A stretch of 64,000 bases of DNA from the NCBI RefSeq assembly GCF_006715785.1, contig NZ_VFNX01000001.1, positions 5,746,001-5,810,000 of the forward strand, written 5' to 3'. A model generated the notes under the pieces. It made no database searches and was not told where the DNA came from. It saw only the letters and a program-made list of their open reading frames with translations. This document shows positions 40,682 through 50,238 of the stretch, piece after piece (positions within the stretch are counted from its first letter, which is position 1; every line of letters begins with the position of its first letter). The DNA comes from Streptomyces puniciscabiei. Its GTDB lineage: Bacteria > Actinomycetota > Actinomycetes > Streptomycetales > Streptomycetaceae. Both the position numbers and the translations under genes were made by a program.

Positions 40682-41893
40682 CTAGTCCGGGCCCATTCTG
40701 CCCTGCGACACACTCCCGGACTCGCGCACCCTCACCGGCAACGGATACGGCGGGGGAGTACCGCCGAACTCCGGGCAGTGCGCCTGGTGGTCGCACCAGC
40801 CGCACAGCTTGGTCGGCCGCGGCCGCCACTCCCCGGTCTCCGTGGCCTGCCGGATGGCCTCCCACAGCGCGTGCAGCTTGCGCTCCACCCGCTCCAGATC
40901 GGCCGGCACCGGGTCGTACGTCCGCACATCCCCGCTGCCGAGATAGACCAGCTGGAGCCGCCGCGGCACGACCCCCTTCAGCCGCCACACCACCAGGGCG
41001 TAGAACTTCATCTGGAACAGGGCGCCCTCGGAGTACTCCGGCCGCGGCGCCTTGCCCGTCTTGTAGTCGACGATCCGCACCTCACCGGTCGGCGCCACGT
41101 CCACCCGGTCGATGATCCCGCGCAGCCGCAGCCCCGACTCCAGCTCGGTCTCCACGAACAGCTCCCGCTCGGCCGGCTCCAACCGCGTCGGATCCTCCAG
41201 CGTGAACCAGCGCTCGACCAGCCGCTCGGCCTCCTGAAGCCAACCGGCCAGCCGCTCCCCGCCCGGGTCGTCCGCGAACAGCTCCATGAGCTCCGGCCTG
41301 CTCTCCCGCAGCCGGTCCCACTGGCCCGGAACCAGCGCCTTCGCCCGGGGCGCGGTCCGCTCCGCCGCGGGCGCGTCGAACAGCCGCTCCAGCACCGCGT
41401 GCACCAGGGTGCCCCGGGTCGCCGCCGCGCTCGGCTTCTCCGGCAGCCGGTCGATCACCCGGAACCGGTACAGCAGCGGGCACTGCATGAAATCGCCGGC
41501 CCGGGACGGGGACAGCGAGGTGGGCGGCACGGCGACGCGCTCGGTGCCGTCCCGGGGCGCGGCGGCCGCGGTCACCTCCGGCCCGGGTGGTGCGTCGGAA
41601 GGGGCGGGGGTCCCGGGCGCGGAGGGTGCGCCGGAGCCGGACGGCGCCTCCGCAGAGGCCGGCACCGCAGCGGCCGGCACCGCAGAGCCGGGCCCGGGGG
41701 CCGCGCCGGAAACGGTGGGTGCCCCGGCCGTGGGGGATGCCCCGGCCGCCTCCGCAGCTCTCGAGGGACCCGGCACCGGCGCCGGCACCGGGACCGGCTG
41801 AGCCGTCATGGGCGTCGGCTGCGGCGCCCTGGCCGGATCCCTCTGCTCGGCGCCCCCCGGCAGGGCTCCCGCGTCCTCGATGCTGCTGTCCAT
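40682..41893 (-). CDS. RecB/Cas4-like PD-(D/E)XK nuclease with Fe-S cluster cysteines
   Basis: The 403-residue product begins with a disordered Pro/Ala/Gly-rich region (about 1-115). The nuclease domain follows, with SLSPSRAGDFMQCPLLYRFR, a conserved His in TRGTLVHAVLERLF, and the catalytic LRGIIDRVDVAPTGEVRIVDYKTGK (Asp, Asp, Lys). One Cys (MQCP) and three C-terminal Cys (LCGWCDHQAHCPEF) match a 4Fe-4S cluster as in AddB and Cas4. It is not next to recombination or CRISPR genes. ATG 41893. The response regulator lies 14 bases downstream. Confidence 0.83.
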   Translation of the reverse strand: MDSSIEDAGALPGGAEQRDPARAPQPTPMTAQPVPVPAPVPGPSRAAEAAGASPTAGAPTVSGAAPGPGSAVPAAAVPASAEAPSGSGAPSAPGTPAPSDAPPGPEVTAAAAPRDGTERVAVPPTSLSPSRAGDFMQCPLLYRFRVIDRLPEKPSAAATRGTLVHAVLERLFDAPAAERTAPRAKALVPGQWDRLRESRPELMELFADDPGGERLAGWLQEAERLVERWFTLEDPTRLEPAERELFVETELESGLRLRGIIDRVDVAPTGEVRIVDYKTGKAPRPEYSEGALFQMKFYALVVWRLKGVVPRRLQLVYLGSGDVRTYDPVPADLERVERKLHALWEAIRQATETGEWRPRPTKLCGWCDHQAHCPEFGGTPPPYPLPVRVRESGSVSQGRMGPD

Positions 41894-42072
41894 GTCCACA
41901 GACCTTACGGCCCACCACTGACAGTGACCCAGCCGCCGCCCGCGACCGGCCACGCGACCGTGGGGCGAACACAAGGGGTGCCGGGGCGAAACGCGTCACC
42001 AAGGCCGCATACCATCGACCACAGACCCTTCCGTCCGCCAGGTACGGAAGACGCTTCGAACGAGGGGACACC

Positions 42073-43680
42073 GTGGACGTGAGCGGCGGGAGCGGGCAGC
42101 CGCGGTCCGGCAACGACAAGCCGGCCGAGCACCCCGCGGGTCCAACGGCCCCGACGACCGACCCCACCCACACCGGCCCGGAGCCCCATCCCGACACGCC
42201 CACCACGAACGCCGGGGACACCGACGACACCGGCGCGGACACCACCACGACACCCCAGGGCACAGACAGCACCCACGGAGTCCCGGACACCACCCCGACC
42301 GACGCCGGGCCGGCCGGCACCGGCGCCACCACCGGGGACACCGACCGCACGGACACCCCCAGCGGCGCAACGACCGGCCCAGCCCAGACCCCCGACACCC
42401 CCGGCCCGCCCGCCCCACCCGAAGACACTCCGGCCGGCACCGGCACCCCGCCCGGCACCCACCCCGAGCACCGCTCCCTCGCCCACTCCGGGATCGCCAA
42501 GGGCGAGCCGCCCCGGCCGAGGCCCAAAGAGCCCGGCGGCGGCATCCTCATGGGCCGCCCCTTCGGCGTGCCGGTGTACGTCGCACCGAGCTGGTTCCTC
42601 GTCGCCGCGCTCATCACCTGGGTCTTCGGCGGCCAGCTCGACCGCGTGCTGCCCGAACTGGGCGCCGCCCGCTACCTGGTCTCCCTCTTCTTCGCCGTCG
42701 CCTTCTACGCCTCCGTACTGGTCCACGAGCTCGCCCACACCGTCGCCGCGATCCGCTTCAAGCTCCCGGTCCGCCGCATCCAGCTGCAGTTCTTCGGCGG
42801 CGTCTCCGAGATCGAGAAAGAGGCCGAGACCCCCGGCCGCGAGTTCGTCCTGGCCTTCGTCGGCCCCCTGCTCTCCCTCGTCCTGGCCGGCCTGTTCTAC
42901 CTCGCCATGAAACCCGTCGAGCCCGGCACCGTACCCGGCGTCCTCCTGGCCGGCCTGATGATCTCCAACCTCATCGTGGCGATCTTCAACCTCCTCCCCG
43001 GTCTGCCCCTCGACGGCGGCCGCATGCTCCGCGCCGTCGTCTGGGCCATCACCGGCAAACCCATGAGCGGCACCGTCGCCGCCGCCTGGGTCGGCCGCGC
43101 CCTCGCCGTCGCCGTCCTGATCGGCCTGCCACTGCTCAACCAGTCCGGCGCCCTCGGCGGCAGCAGCGAGGACACCGGCGGCATGGACACCGTCACCGAC
43201 GCCCTGCTCGCCGCCATCCTCGCCGCCATCATCTGGACCGGCGCCGGCAACAGCCTGCGCATGGCCCGCCTGCGCGAACACCTCCCCGAACTGCGCGCCC
43301 GCACCCTCACCCGGCGCGCCGTACCCGTCGGGACCGACACCCCGCTGTCCGAGGCACTGCGCCGCGCCAACGCCGCCGGCGCCCGCGCCCTGGTCGTCGT
43401 CGACGCCCACGGCAACCCCCTCTCCCTGGTCCGCGAGTCCGCCATCGTCGGCGTACCCGAGCACCGCCGCCCCTGGGTCGCCGTCAGCGGCCTCGCCCAG
43501 GAACTCACCGACGGCATGCGCGTCTCCGCCGAGCTCGCCGGAGAAGAACTCCTCGACGTCCTGCGGGCCACCCCCGCCACCGAATACCTGGTGGTCGAGG
43601 AGACCGGCGAGATCTACGGCGTCCTGTCCGCGGCAGACGTGGAGAGGGCCTTCGTCAAGGCCATGGCCCGGCCCAGCTAG
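42073..43680 (+). CDS. Site-2-protease-type membrane zinc metalloprotease (M50) with CBS domains
   Basis: The 535-residue protein has a Thr/Pro/Asp/Gly-rich disordered first 150 residues. A membrane protease core follows, with VLVHELAHTVAA (HExxH zinc site, near 220) and FNLLPGLPLDGGRML (third metal ligand, near 310). Two C-terminal CBS motifs follow (VPVGTDTPLSEALRRA, GVLSAADVERAF). Such enzymes cleave membrane-bound substrates, often anti-sigma factors. GTG 42073 has GAGGGGAC upstream, and codon bias is coding-like throughout the extension. An alternative, shorter start would be ATG 42551. It is divergent from the RecB-like gene. Confidence 0.87.
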   Translation: MDVSGGSGQPRSGNDKPAEHPAGPTAPTTDPTHTGPEPHPDTPTTNAGDTDDTGADTTTTPQGTDSTHGVPDTTPTDAGPAGTGATTGDTDRTDTPSGATTGPAQTPDTPGPPAPPEDTPAGTGTPPGTHPEHRSLAHSGIAKGEPPRPRPKEPGGGILMGRPFGVPVYVAPSWFLVAALITWVFGGQLDRVLPELGAARYLVSLFFAVAFYASVLVHELAHTVAAIRFKLPVRRIQLQFFGGVSEIEKEAETPGREFVLAFVGPLLSLVLAGLFYLAMKPVEPGTVPGVLLAGLMISNLIVAIFNLLPGLPLDGGRMLRAVVWAITGKPMSGTVAAAWVGRALAVAVLIGLPLLNQSGALGGSSEDTGGMDTVTDALLAAILAAIIWTGAGNSLRMARLREHLPELRARTLTRRAVPVGTDTPLSEALRRANAAGARALVVVDAHGNPLSLVRESAIVGVPEHRRPWVAVSGLAQELTDGMRVSAELAGEELLDVLRATPATEYLVVEETGEIYGVLSAADVERAFVKAMARPS

Positions 43681-43718
43681 TGGTCGGTGACCCGCCCGGC
43701 TGCCGGTAGTCTGGTCAC

Positions 43719-44621
43719 ATGTCCGAACCGACCGGTGCCGCCCGCAGGCGCGGGCCCTTCAAGGTCGGGGACCAGGTACAGCTGACCGACCCCAAGGGCC
43801 GCCACTACACGTTCACGCTCGAAGCCGGGAAGAACTTCCACACCCACAAGGGTTCCTTCCCGCACGACGAACTGATCGGCGCTCCCGAGGGCAGCGTTGT
43901 CCGCACCACCGGCAACGTCGCCTACCTCGCGCTGCGCCCCCTGCTCCCCGACTACGTCCTGTCCATGCCCCGCGGGGCAGCCGTCGTCTACCCCAAGGAC
44001 GCGGGGCAGATCCTCGCCTTCGCCGACATCTTCCCCGGCGCACGCGTCGTCGAGGCCGGCGTCGGCTCCGGCTCGCTCAGCAGCTTCCTGCTGCGCGCCA
44101 TCGGCGACCAGGGCATGCTGCACTCCTACGAGCGCCGCGAGGACTTCGCAGAGATCGCCAAGCAGAACGTGGAACGCTACTTCGGCGGGCCCCACCCCGC
44201 CTGGCAGCTCACCGTCGGCGACCTCCAGGACAACCTGTCCGACACCGACGTCGACCGCGTCATCCTCGACATGCTCGCCCCCTGGGAATGCCTCGAGGCC
44301 GTCTCCAAGGCACTCGTCCCCGGCGGCATCCTCTGCTGCTACGTCGCCACCACCACCCAGCTCGCCCGGACCGTGGAGTCCATCCGGGAGATCGGCTGCT
44401 TCAACGAGCCGACCGCCTGGGAGACCATGATCCGCAACTGGCACATCGAAGGCCTGGCCGTCCGCCCCGACCACCGCATGATCGGCCACACCGGCTTCCT
44501 GCTCACCGCCCGCCGCCTCGCCGACGGCGTCGAGCCCCCCATGCGCCGCCGCCGCCCCGCCAAGGGCGCCTACGGCGAGGACTACGCCGGACCCAACGCC
44601 GACGGCGGCGCCGGCCGCTGA
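43719..44621 (+). CDS. trmI: tRNA (adenine-58 N1)-methyltransferase
   Basis: The 300-residue protein has an N-terminal FKVGDQVQLTDPKGRHYTFTLE domain. A Rossmann methyltransferase follows, with the S-adenosylmethionine motif VVEAGVGSGSLSSFL (about 110) and DVDRVILDMLAPWE (about 180), characteristic of TrmI. It makes m1A58 in the T loop. It lies upstream of the proteasome genes in most actinobacteria. TAGTCT six bases before ATG 43719 indicates a leaderless message. Confidence 0.92.
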   Translation: MSEPTGAARRRGPFKVGDQVQLTDPKGRHYTFTLEAGKNFHTHKGSFPHDELIGAPEGSVVRTTGNVAYLALRPLLPDYVLSMPRGAAVVYPKDAGQILAFADIFPGARVVEAGVGSGSLSSFLLRAIGDQGMLHSYERREDFAEIAKQNVERYFGGPHPAWQLTVGDLQDNLSDTDVDRVILDMLAPWECLEAVSKALVPGGILCCYVATTTQLARTVESIREIGCFNEPTAWETMIRNWHIEGLAVRPDHRMIGHTGFLLTARRLADGVEPPMRRRRPAKGAYGEDYAGPNADGGAGR

Positions 44622-44647
44622 CCCACCCGCACAGAGCACAACGCCAA

Positions 44648-44697
44648 GGCGCCGTGCCGCAGTTCCCGCACACTCACGGGAACCGCGGCACGGCGCC
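44648..44697 (+). terminator. Strong hairpin terminator after trmI
   Basis: Two 21-base arms (44648-44668 and 44677-44697) pair with a single mismatch around an 8-nt loop; the stem core is GGCGCCGTGCCGC. It begins 26 bases after the trmI stop. Confidence 0.8.
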
Positions 44698-44861
44698 CGC
44701 ACGTTGACGGGGCACCAGGGACACCGCCCCACGGCGCGCACGCCCGCCACCCGCGCGAGCCCGCCCGCAGCAATCCCCGACCCCGCCGTTCCCCCGCACT
44801 GTGACGTGTGGCACCATGCTGGCCACCCCCACCGGCACAGCCCTCACAGGAGACACTCCTA

Positions 44862-45443
44862 GTGCAGCAATCCGCCGTTCCGGAGCTCGCCCACACCCAC
44901 ACCCGGCCCATCCACTGGGTCGCCACCGCCACAGCCGTCGCCGGCGTCGTGGCCCTCTCCTCCGTCGTACAACCCGGATCGGCCACCGCCGCCCAGGCCC
45001 ACACCGACACACGCGGCAAATCCGCTCCCGCGGCCCTCGCACCGCCCAGCACCACCGGCGTGGACTTCCCCCTGTCATGCGGCCCCGTCAAAGCCGTCGT
45101 CGCCAAGAAGGCCACCGGAGACCTCGACGGCGACGGCCGGCCCGAAACCGTCGCAGTGGTCCACTGCGACTCCGCCATGGGCACACCCCCCGACGGGGTC
45201 TACGTCCTCACCCGCTCCCCGGACAACGACACCCCCCGCGTCGTCGCCACCCTCGTCGACCCCGAGGACCGGCTCACCGTCACCGACTTCTCCCTGCACG
45301 CGGGCACCGTCGGCGCGACCCTGCTCGGCTACTCCTCCGACGCCGTCCCCAACTGCTGCCCCGACCTGAAAACCCCCACCACATGGCACTGGAACGGCAA
45401 CGCGTTCGTCCGCTCCACCCCCTCCGACGCCCACAGCGTCTGA
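44862..45443 (+). CDS. Putative secreted protein with FG-GAP-like motif
   Basis: The 193-residue product has a basic N-terminus, a hydrophobic segment (VATATAVAGVVALSS) and an Ala-rich cleavage region (ATAAQA), so it is probably secreted. The mature part has ATGDLDGDGRPETVAVVHC, a calcium-binding DxDGDG loop of the FG-GAP/beta-propeller type, and paired cysteines (NCCPD). Function unknown. GTG 44862 follows ACAGGAGA. It sits between trmI and the convergent ferredoxin gene. Confidence 0.7.
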   Translation: MQQSAVPELAHTHTRPIHWVATATAVAGVVALSSVVQPGSATAAQAHTDTRGKSAPAALAPPSTTGVDFPLSCGPVKAVVAKKATGDLDGDGRPETVAVVHCDSAMGTPPDGVYVLTRSPDNDTPRVVATLVDPEDRLTVTDFSLHAGTVGATLLGYSSDAVPNCCPDLKTPTTWHWNGNAFVRSTPSDAHSV

Positions 45444-45478
45444 GCCGGGGCAGCGCCTGACCCGGGGCCCGGCCGGAC

Positions 45479-45775
45479 TCACCCCGCGTCGGGCCCGTAC
45501 ACCTCAACCTTGTCCGAAACCCGGCGCACATGAATGCATTCCCCCGGACACTCCCGCGCCGAGTCCACCACATCCGCCAGCAGCGGCAACGGCACCGGCA
45601 CCGTCGCACCCACGGACTGCAGCAGCTCCTCGTCCGCACCCTTCACATAGGCCAGCCCGTCGATGTCCAGCTCGAACACCTCAGGGGCGTACTGGGCGCA
45701 GATCCCATCACCGGTACACAGATCCTGGTCGATCCAGACCTCCAGCGCCTCCCCGCCCGGGGCCTCCTGCTGCAC
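45479..45775 (-). CDS. Ferredoxin
   Basis: The 98-residue product is a small acidic ferredoxin. The first cluster motif is WIDQDLCTGDGICAQYAPEVFEL and the last cysteines are in ARECPGECIHV. The C-x5-C spacing with only a few cysteines suits a single 3Fe-4S or 4Fe-4S cluster as in P450 partners. Start GTG 45775 is chosen because AGGAG is well spaced for it; another GTG at 45781 is too close. It lies next to arc in reverse orientation, a neighbourhood kept in streptomycetes. Its redox partner is unknown. Confidence 0.85.
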   Translation of the reverse strand: MQQEAPGGEALEVWIDQDLCTGDGICAQYAPEVFELDIDGLAYVKGADEELLQSVGATVPVPLPLLADVVDSARECPGECIHVRRVSDKVEVYGPDAG

Positions 45776-46303
45776 GGTCACCTCTCCTGCCGTCGAATGC
45801 GCCGGGCGGGACCGGCACCCCCAGGGCCAGCCGCGTCCGCACCAGCGGCCGTTGAACACCCCCGACCCTACCCCCGCCCCGAATCCAGCCACGTTCCACC
45901 ACCACCGGGTTTCCACCCCCACGCCCTCGGGTAGCAGCGCCGACCAGGGCGCAGACCACACCGGCCATGAAACCCACCACTTCAAGCCAGGCAGACCGTG
46001 ACACCCCCCGCCCGAACCGTCGCTCTGCGTGATAATCGCGCGAGCGCCCTGAGGGCTGCCCACCCCCGCGCCCAACCGCCCCGCAACGGACAACTCCGGC
46101 CACTCCCGAAGGGTTTTGACCACCCGATGCCCGGAACAACCTGCTTCCGCATCACGTTGAGTGGGTATCCCCTCCGTGCGAGGGAGAGCGCACCGGGTGA
46201 CCGACGACACACCTTGACAGTCTCTGTGATCTAGGGGTTTCAATCGACACCCACCCAGGTAGGGTCTGGAAGCGTCCAGCTCCCCTTGGAGGAGGTGAGG
46301 ACC
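45776..46303. other. Gene-free region between ferredoxin and arc
   Basis: About 530 bases without a supported gene. It must carry the divergent promoters. TTGACA (46214-46219) and TAGGGT (46260-46265) are visible but are not spaced as one standard promoter. The end carries GGAGGAGGTGAG, the ribosome site of arc. Small ORFs here lack codon bias and ribosome sites. Confidence 0.6.
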
Positions 46304-48070
46304 GTGGCAGCCCACGACGACGACATGAACCGCGGCATCCGCCCGGGACGAGGGTCCGACGACCCGGCCGGGCAGATCGCCTACCTTGAGCAGGAGATCG
46401 CCGTCCTGCGACGCAAGCTCGCCGACTCTCCGCGACACACGAGGATTCTCGAAGAGCGGATCGTCGAGCTGCAGACCAACCTGGCCGGCGTGTCCGCCCA
46501 GAACGAAAGGCTGGCCAACACCCTCCGCGAGGCCCGCGACCAGATCGTGGCCCTCAAGGAAGAGGTCGACCGGCTCGCCCAGCCGCCCGCCGGCTTCGGC
46601 GTCTTCCTGCAGGCCAACGAGGACGGCACCGCCGACATCTTCACCGGAGGCCGCAAACTCCGGGTGAACGTCAGCCCCAGCGTCGACCTCGACGACCTCA
46701 GGCGCGGCCAGGAAGTCATGCTCAACGAAGCGCTCAACGTGGTCGAAGCCATGGAGTTCGAGCGCGTCGGCGACATCGTCACCCTCAAGGAAATCCTCGA
46801 GGACGGCGAGCGCGCCCTCGTACTGGGACACACCGACGAGGAACGGGTGGTACGGCTCGCCGAGCCGCTGCTGGACGTCACCATCCGCCCCGGCGACGCC
46901 CTCCTGCTCGAACCCCGCTCCGGCTACGTCTACGAGGTCGTCCCCAAGAGCGAGGTCGAAGAACTCGTCCTCGAAGAGGTCCCCGACATCGGCTACGACC
47001 AGATCGGCGGACTCGGCAACCAGATCGAAGCCATCCGCGACGCGGTCGAGCTCCCGTACCTCTACCCCGACCTCTTCAAGGAGCACGAGCTGCGCCCACC
47101 CAAGGGCGTCCTGCTCTACGGCCCCCCCGGCTGCGGCAAGACACTCATCGCCAAAGCCGTCGCGAACTCACTCGCCAAGAAGGTCGCCGAGGTCACCGGC
47201 CAGGCCGCAGGCAAGAGCTTCTTCCTGAACATCAAGGGCCCCGAACTGCTCAACAAGTACGTCGGCGAGACCGAGCGGCAGATCCGCCTCGTCTTCCAGC
47301 GTGCCCGCGAGAAGGCCAGCGAGGGCACCCCCGTCATCGTCTTCTTCGACGAGATGGAATCCCTCTTCCGCACCCGAGGCTCCGGCGTCAGCTCCGACGT
47401 GGAAAACACCATCGTCCCCCAGCTGCTCGCCGAGATCGACGGCGTGGAAGGCCTGCAGAACGTGGTCGTCATCGGCGCCTCCAACCGCGAGGACATGATC
47501 GACCCCGCCATCCTGCGCCCCGGCCGACTCGACGTGAAGATCAAGATCGAGCGCCCCGACGCCGAGGCCGCCAAGGACATCTTCGGCAAGTACCTCACCG
47601 AACGCCTCCCGCTGCACGCCGACGACCTCGGCGAACACGGCGGCGACAAGGCCACCACCGTCCAGAGCATGATCCAGACGGCGGTCGAGCAGATGTACGC
47701 CGAATCCGAGGAGAACCGCTTCCTGGAAGTCACCTACGCCAACGGCGACAAGGAAGTCCTCTACTTCAAGGACTTCAACTCCGGCGCCATGATCGAAAAC
47801 ATCGTCGGCCGCGCCAAGAAAATGGCGATCAAGGACTTCCTCGAAAAGAACCAGAAGGGTCTCCGAGTCTCCCACCTCCTCCAGGCCTGCGTGGACGAGT
47901 TCAAGGAGAACGAAGACCTCCCCAACACCACCAACCCCGACGACTGGGCCCGCATCTCCGGAAAGAAGGGCGAACGGATCGTCTACATCCGTACCCTCAT
48001 CACCGGAAAGCAGGGCGCGGACACCGGACGCTCCATCGACACGGTGGCGAACACCGGTCAGTACCTGTAA
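46304..48070 (+). CDS. arc: Proteasomal ATPase ARC (Mpa)
   Basis: The 588-residue AAA protein forms the hexameric ring that unfolds pupylated substrates. It has an N-terminal coiled coil ([13 protein letters not shown] onwards, about 20-80) that binds Pup, then OB domains. The AAA core has GPPGCGKT (about 270), [10 protein letters not shown] (about 345) and an arginine-finger region. It ends in GQYL, whose Tyr docks on the 20S alpha ring. GTG 46304 has GGAGGAGGTGAG upstream; ATG 46325 is in frame but lacks a site. It is followed by a terminator and dop. Confidence 0.96.
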   Translation: MAAHDDDMNRGIRPGRGSDDPAGQIAYLEQEIAVLRRKLADSPRHTRILEERIVELQTNLAGVSAQNERLANTLREARDQIVALKEEVDRLAQPPAGFGVFLQANEDGTADIFTGGRKLRVNVSPSVDLDDLRRGQEVMLNEALNVVEAMEFERVGDIVTLKEILEDGERALVLGHTDEERVVRLAEPLLDVTIRPGDALLLEPRSGYVYEVVPKSEVEELVLEEVPDIGYDQIGGLGNQIEAIRDAVELPYLYPDLFKEHELRPPKGVLLYGPPGCGKTLIAKAVANSLAKKVAEVTGQAAGKSFFLNIKGPELLNKYVGETERQIRLVFQRAREKASEGTPVIVFFDEMESLFRTRGSGVSSDVENTIVPQLLAEIDGVEGLQNVVVIGASNREDMIDPAILRPGRLDVKIKIERPDAEAAKDIFGKYLTERLPLHADDLGEHGGDKATTVQSMIQTAVEQMYAESEENRFLEVTYANGDKEVLYFKDFNSGAMIENIVGRAKKMAIKDFLEKNQKGLRVSHLLQACVDEFKENEDLPNTTNPDDWARISGKKGERIVYIRTLITGKQGADTGRSIDTVANTGQYL

Positions 48071-48079
48071 CAGCAGGGC

Positions 48080-48113
48080 GGCTGCGGGTGCCCTCACCGG
48101 GGGACCCGCAGCC
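48080..48113 (+). terminator. Rho-independent terminator after arc
   Basis: GGCTGCGGGT (48080-48089) pairs with ACCCGCAGCC (48104-48113), followed by CTCGCGTTTT. The stem starts 10 bases past the arc stop codon. Confidence 0.85.
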
Positions 48114-48303
48114 CTCGCGTTTTCAGGCCACGACCGGAGCAGCCAATGACGCAAATGATCTCCCCACCAGCGCAAAGGCGTTCTAGGCTCGTTCCTACCG
48201 CCGAGTCGCGCAGTGCGGGGACGGGCACCGCACACGCACCGGAGCGCCAGCGGTACGCGAGCGGCGCCCACGACCGAGGGTGCCGCCGGGCAAGGAGGGC
48301 CGC

Positions 48304-49815
48304 ATGACCGTACGGCGAGTAATGGGCATTGAGACGGAGTACGGAATCTCCGTCCCCGGCCACCCCAACGCCAATGCCATGCTCACCTCGTCCCAGATCG
48401 TCAACGCCTACGCGGCGGCGATGCACCGGGCCCGCCGGGCCCGCTGGGACTTCGAGGAAGAGAACCCGCTACGGGACGCGCGAGGCTTCGACCTCGCCCG
48501 GGAGGCCGCCGACGCCAGCCAGCTCACCGACGAGGACATCGGCCTCGCCAACGTCATCCTCACCAACGGAGCGCGACTCTACGTCGACCACGCCCACCCC
48601 GAATACAGCGCCCCCGAGGTCACCAACCCCCGCGACGCCGTCCTCTGGGACAAGGCCGGCGAACGCATCATGGCCGAGGCCGCCGAACGAGCCGCCCAGC
48701 TCCCCGGCGCCCAGCCCATCCACCTCTACAAGAACAACACCGACAACAAGGGCGCCAGCTACGGCACACACGAGAACTACCTGATGAAGCGGGAAACCCC
48801 CTTCTCGGACATCGTGCGCCACCTGACCCCCTTCTTCGTCTCCCGCCAGGTCTTCGCCGGCGCCGGCCGCGTCGGCATCGGCCAGGACGGCCACGAACAC
48901 GGCTTCCAGATCAGCCAGCGCGCCGACTACTTCGAAGTCGAGGTCGGCCTGGAGACGACCCTGAAGCGCCCCATCATCAACACGCGGGACGAGCCGCACG
49001 CCGACGCGGAAAAGTACCGCCGCCTCCACGTGATCATCGGCGACGCCAACCTCTCCGAGATCTCCACCTACCTCAAACTCGGCACGACCTCCCTCGTCCT
49101 CGCCATGATCGAGGACGGCTTCATCGCCGTGGACCTCGCCGTCGACCAGCCCGTACGCACCCTCCACCAGGTCTCCCACGACCCCACCCTGAAGCGCCTG
49201 GTCACCCTCCGCAGCGGCCGCACCCTGACCGCCGTCCAGCTCCAGATGGAGTACTACGAGCTCTCTCGCAAATACGTCGAGGAGCGCTACGGCGCCGACG
49301 CCGACGAACAGACCAAGGACATCCTCACCCGCTGGGAGGACACCCTCACACGCCTCGAGAACGACCCGATGAGTCTGGCCGGCGAGCTGGACTGGGTCGC
49401 CAAGCGCGAGCTGATGGAGGGCTACCGCCGCCGCGACAACCTCGACTGGGACGCCGCACGCCTCCACCTCGTCGACCTCCAGTACGCCGACGTACGCGCC
49501 GAGAAGGGCCTCTACAACCGCCTGGCCGCCCGCGGCCGCATGAAGCGGCTCCTGGACGAGGCGGACGTCGAGCAGGCCATGAGGAAGCCGCCAGAGGACA
49601 CACGGGCCTACTTCCGCGGCCGCTGCCTGGAGCAGTACGCCGACGACGTCGCGGCGGCGAGCTGGGACTCGGTGATTTTCGACCTCCCCGGCCGGGACTC
49701 CCTCCAGCGCGTTCCAACCCTGGAACCGCTACGCGGAACGCGAAATCACGTCAAGGAGCTGCTGGACCGCTGCCGCACCGCGGAAGACCTGGTCAGGGTC
49801 CTGTCAGGCGGCTGA
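48304..49815 (+). CDS. dop: Deamidase of Pup
   Basis: The 503-residue glutamine-synthetase-like enzyme converts the C-terminal Gln of Pup to Glu and also removes Pup from substrates. It starts [15 protein letters not shown], with the ATP/Mg site Glu. An insert near residues 40-80 ([25 protein letters not shown]) matches the Dop loop that PafA lacks. [20 protein letters not shown] and NTRDEPHAD are shared with PafA. ATG 48304 follows GGAGGGCCGC. It is the first gene of the dop-pup cluster. Confidence 0.95.
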   Translation: MTVRRVMGIETEYGISVPGHPNANAMLTSSQIVNAYAAAMHRARRARWDFEEENPLRDARGFDLAREAADASQLTDEDIGLANVILTNGARLYVDHAHPEYSAPEVTNPRDAVLWDKAGERIMAEAAERAAQLPGAQPIHLYKNNTDNKGASYGTHENYLMKRETPFSDIVRHLTPFFVSRQVFAGAGRVGIGQDGHEHGFQISQRADYFEVEVGLETTLKRPIINTRDEPHADAEKYRRLHVIIGDANLSEISTYLKLGTTSLVLAMIEDGFIAVDLAVDQPVRTLHQVSHDPTLKRLVTLRSGRTLTAVQLQMEYYELSRKYVEERYGADADEQTKDILTRWEDTLTRLENDPMSLAGELDWVAKRELMEGYRRRDNLDWDAARLHLVDLQYADVRAEKGLYNRLAARGRMKRLLDEADVEQAMRKPPEDTRAYFRGRCLEQYADDVAAASWDSVIFDLPGRDSLQRVPTLEPLRGTRNHVKELLDRCRTAEDLVRVLSGG

Positions 49816-49987
49816 GCGGGCCAGGGGGGTACTCGGTGCGGCCCCGGCGGGCAGGGTGGAAACCCGGCCCGCCGGGAATCATCGGGGTGGCCCCCGTACG
49901 TTGGAGAAACTGCGGGGCCGATGTCGGACCCGGCTTGTAGGGTCTGATCATCACCGATCGGCAGGCGAACTGAGCGGGGTGAGGGTT

Positions 49988-50206
49988 ATGGCAACCAAGG
50001 ACACCGGCGGCGGTCAGCAGAAGGCGACGCGGGCCACCGAAGAGGTCGAGGAGCAGACGCAGGAAGCGCAGGCTTCGGAGGACCTCAAGGAGCGGCACGA
50101 GAAGTTGTCGGACGACGTGGACTCGGTGCTGGACGAAATCGATGATGTGCTCGAGGAGAACGCAGAGGACTTCGTTCGAAGCTTCGTTCAGAAAGGCGGC
50201 CAGTAG
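49988..50206 (+). CDS. pup: Prokaryotic ubiquitin-like protein Pup
   Basis: The 72-residue, highly acidic, intrinsically disordered protein has the ARC-binding coiled region (LKERHEKLSDDVDSVLDEID) and ends in VQKGGQ. The terminal Gln means Dop must deamidate it before PafA can attach it to lysines. ATG 49988 follows GTGAGGGTT. It lies directly upstream of an HNH endonuclease gene and prcB. Confidence 0.97.
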   Translation: MATKDTGGGQQKATRATEEVEEQTQEAQASEDLKERHEKLSDDVDSVLDEIDDVLEENAEDFVRSFVQKGGQ

Positions 50207-50238
50207 CCTTTGAATCGAAGGCTGCAGGGGGATCTGTC

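Noticed and set aside
40682..41893. Cas4 adaptation nuclease
   Set aside because: The Fe-S nuclease fold fits Cas4 but also AddB/RecB-like repair proteins, and there is no CRISPR context.
45998..46234. 78-codon gene between ferredoxin and arc
   Set aside because: No ribosome site, atypical codon usage and no recognisable product; it lies in the promoter region of arc.
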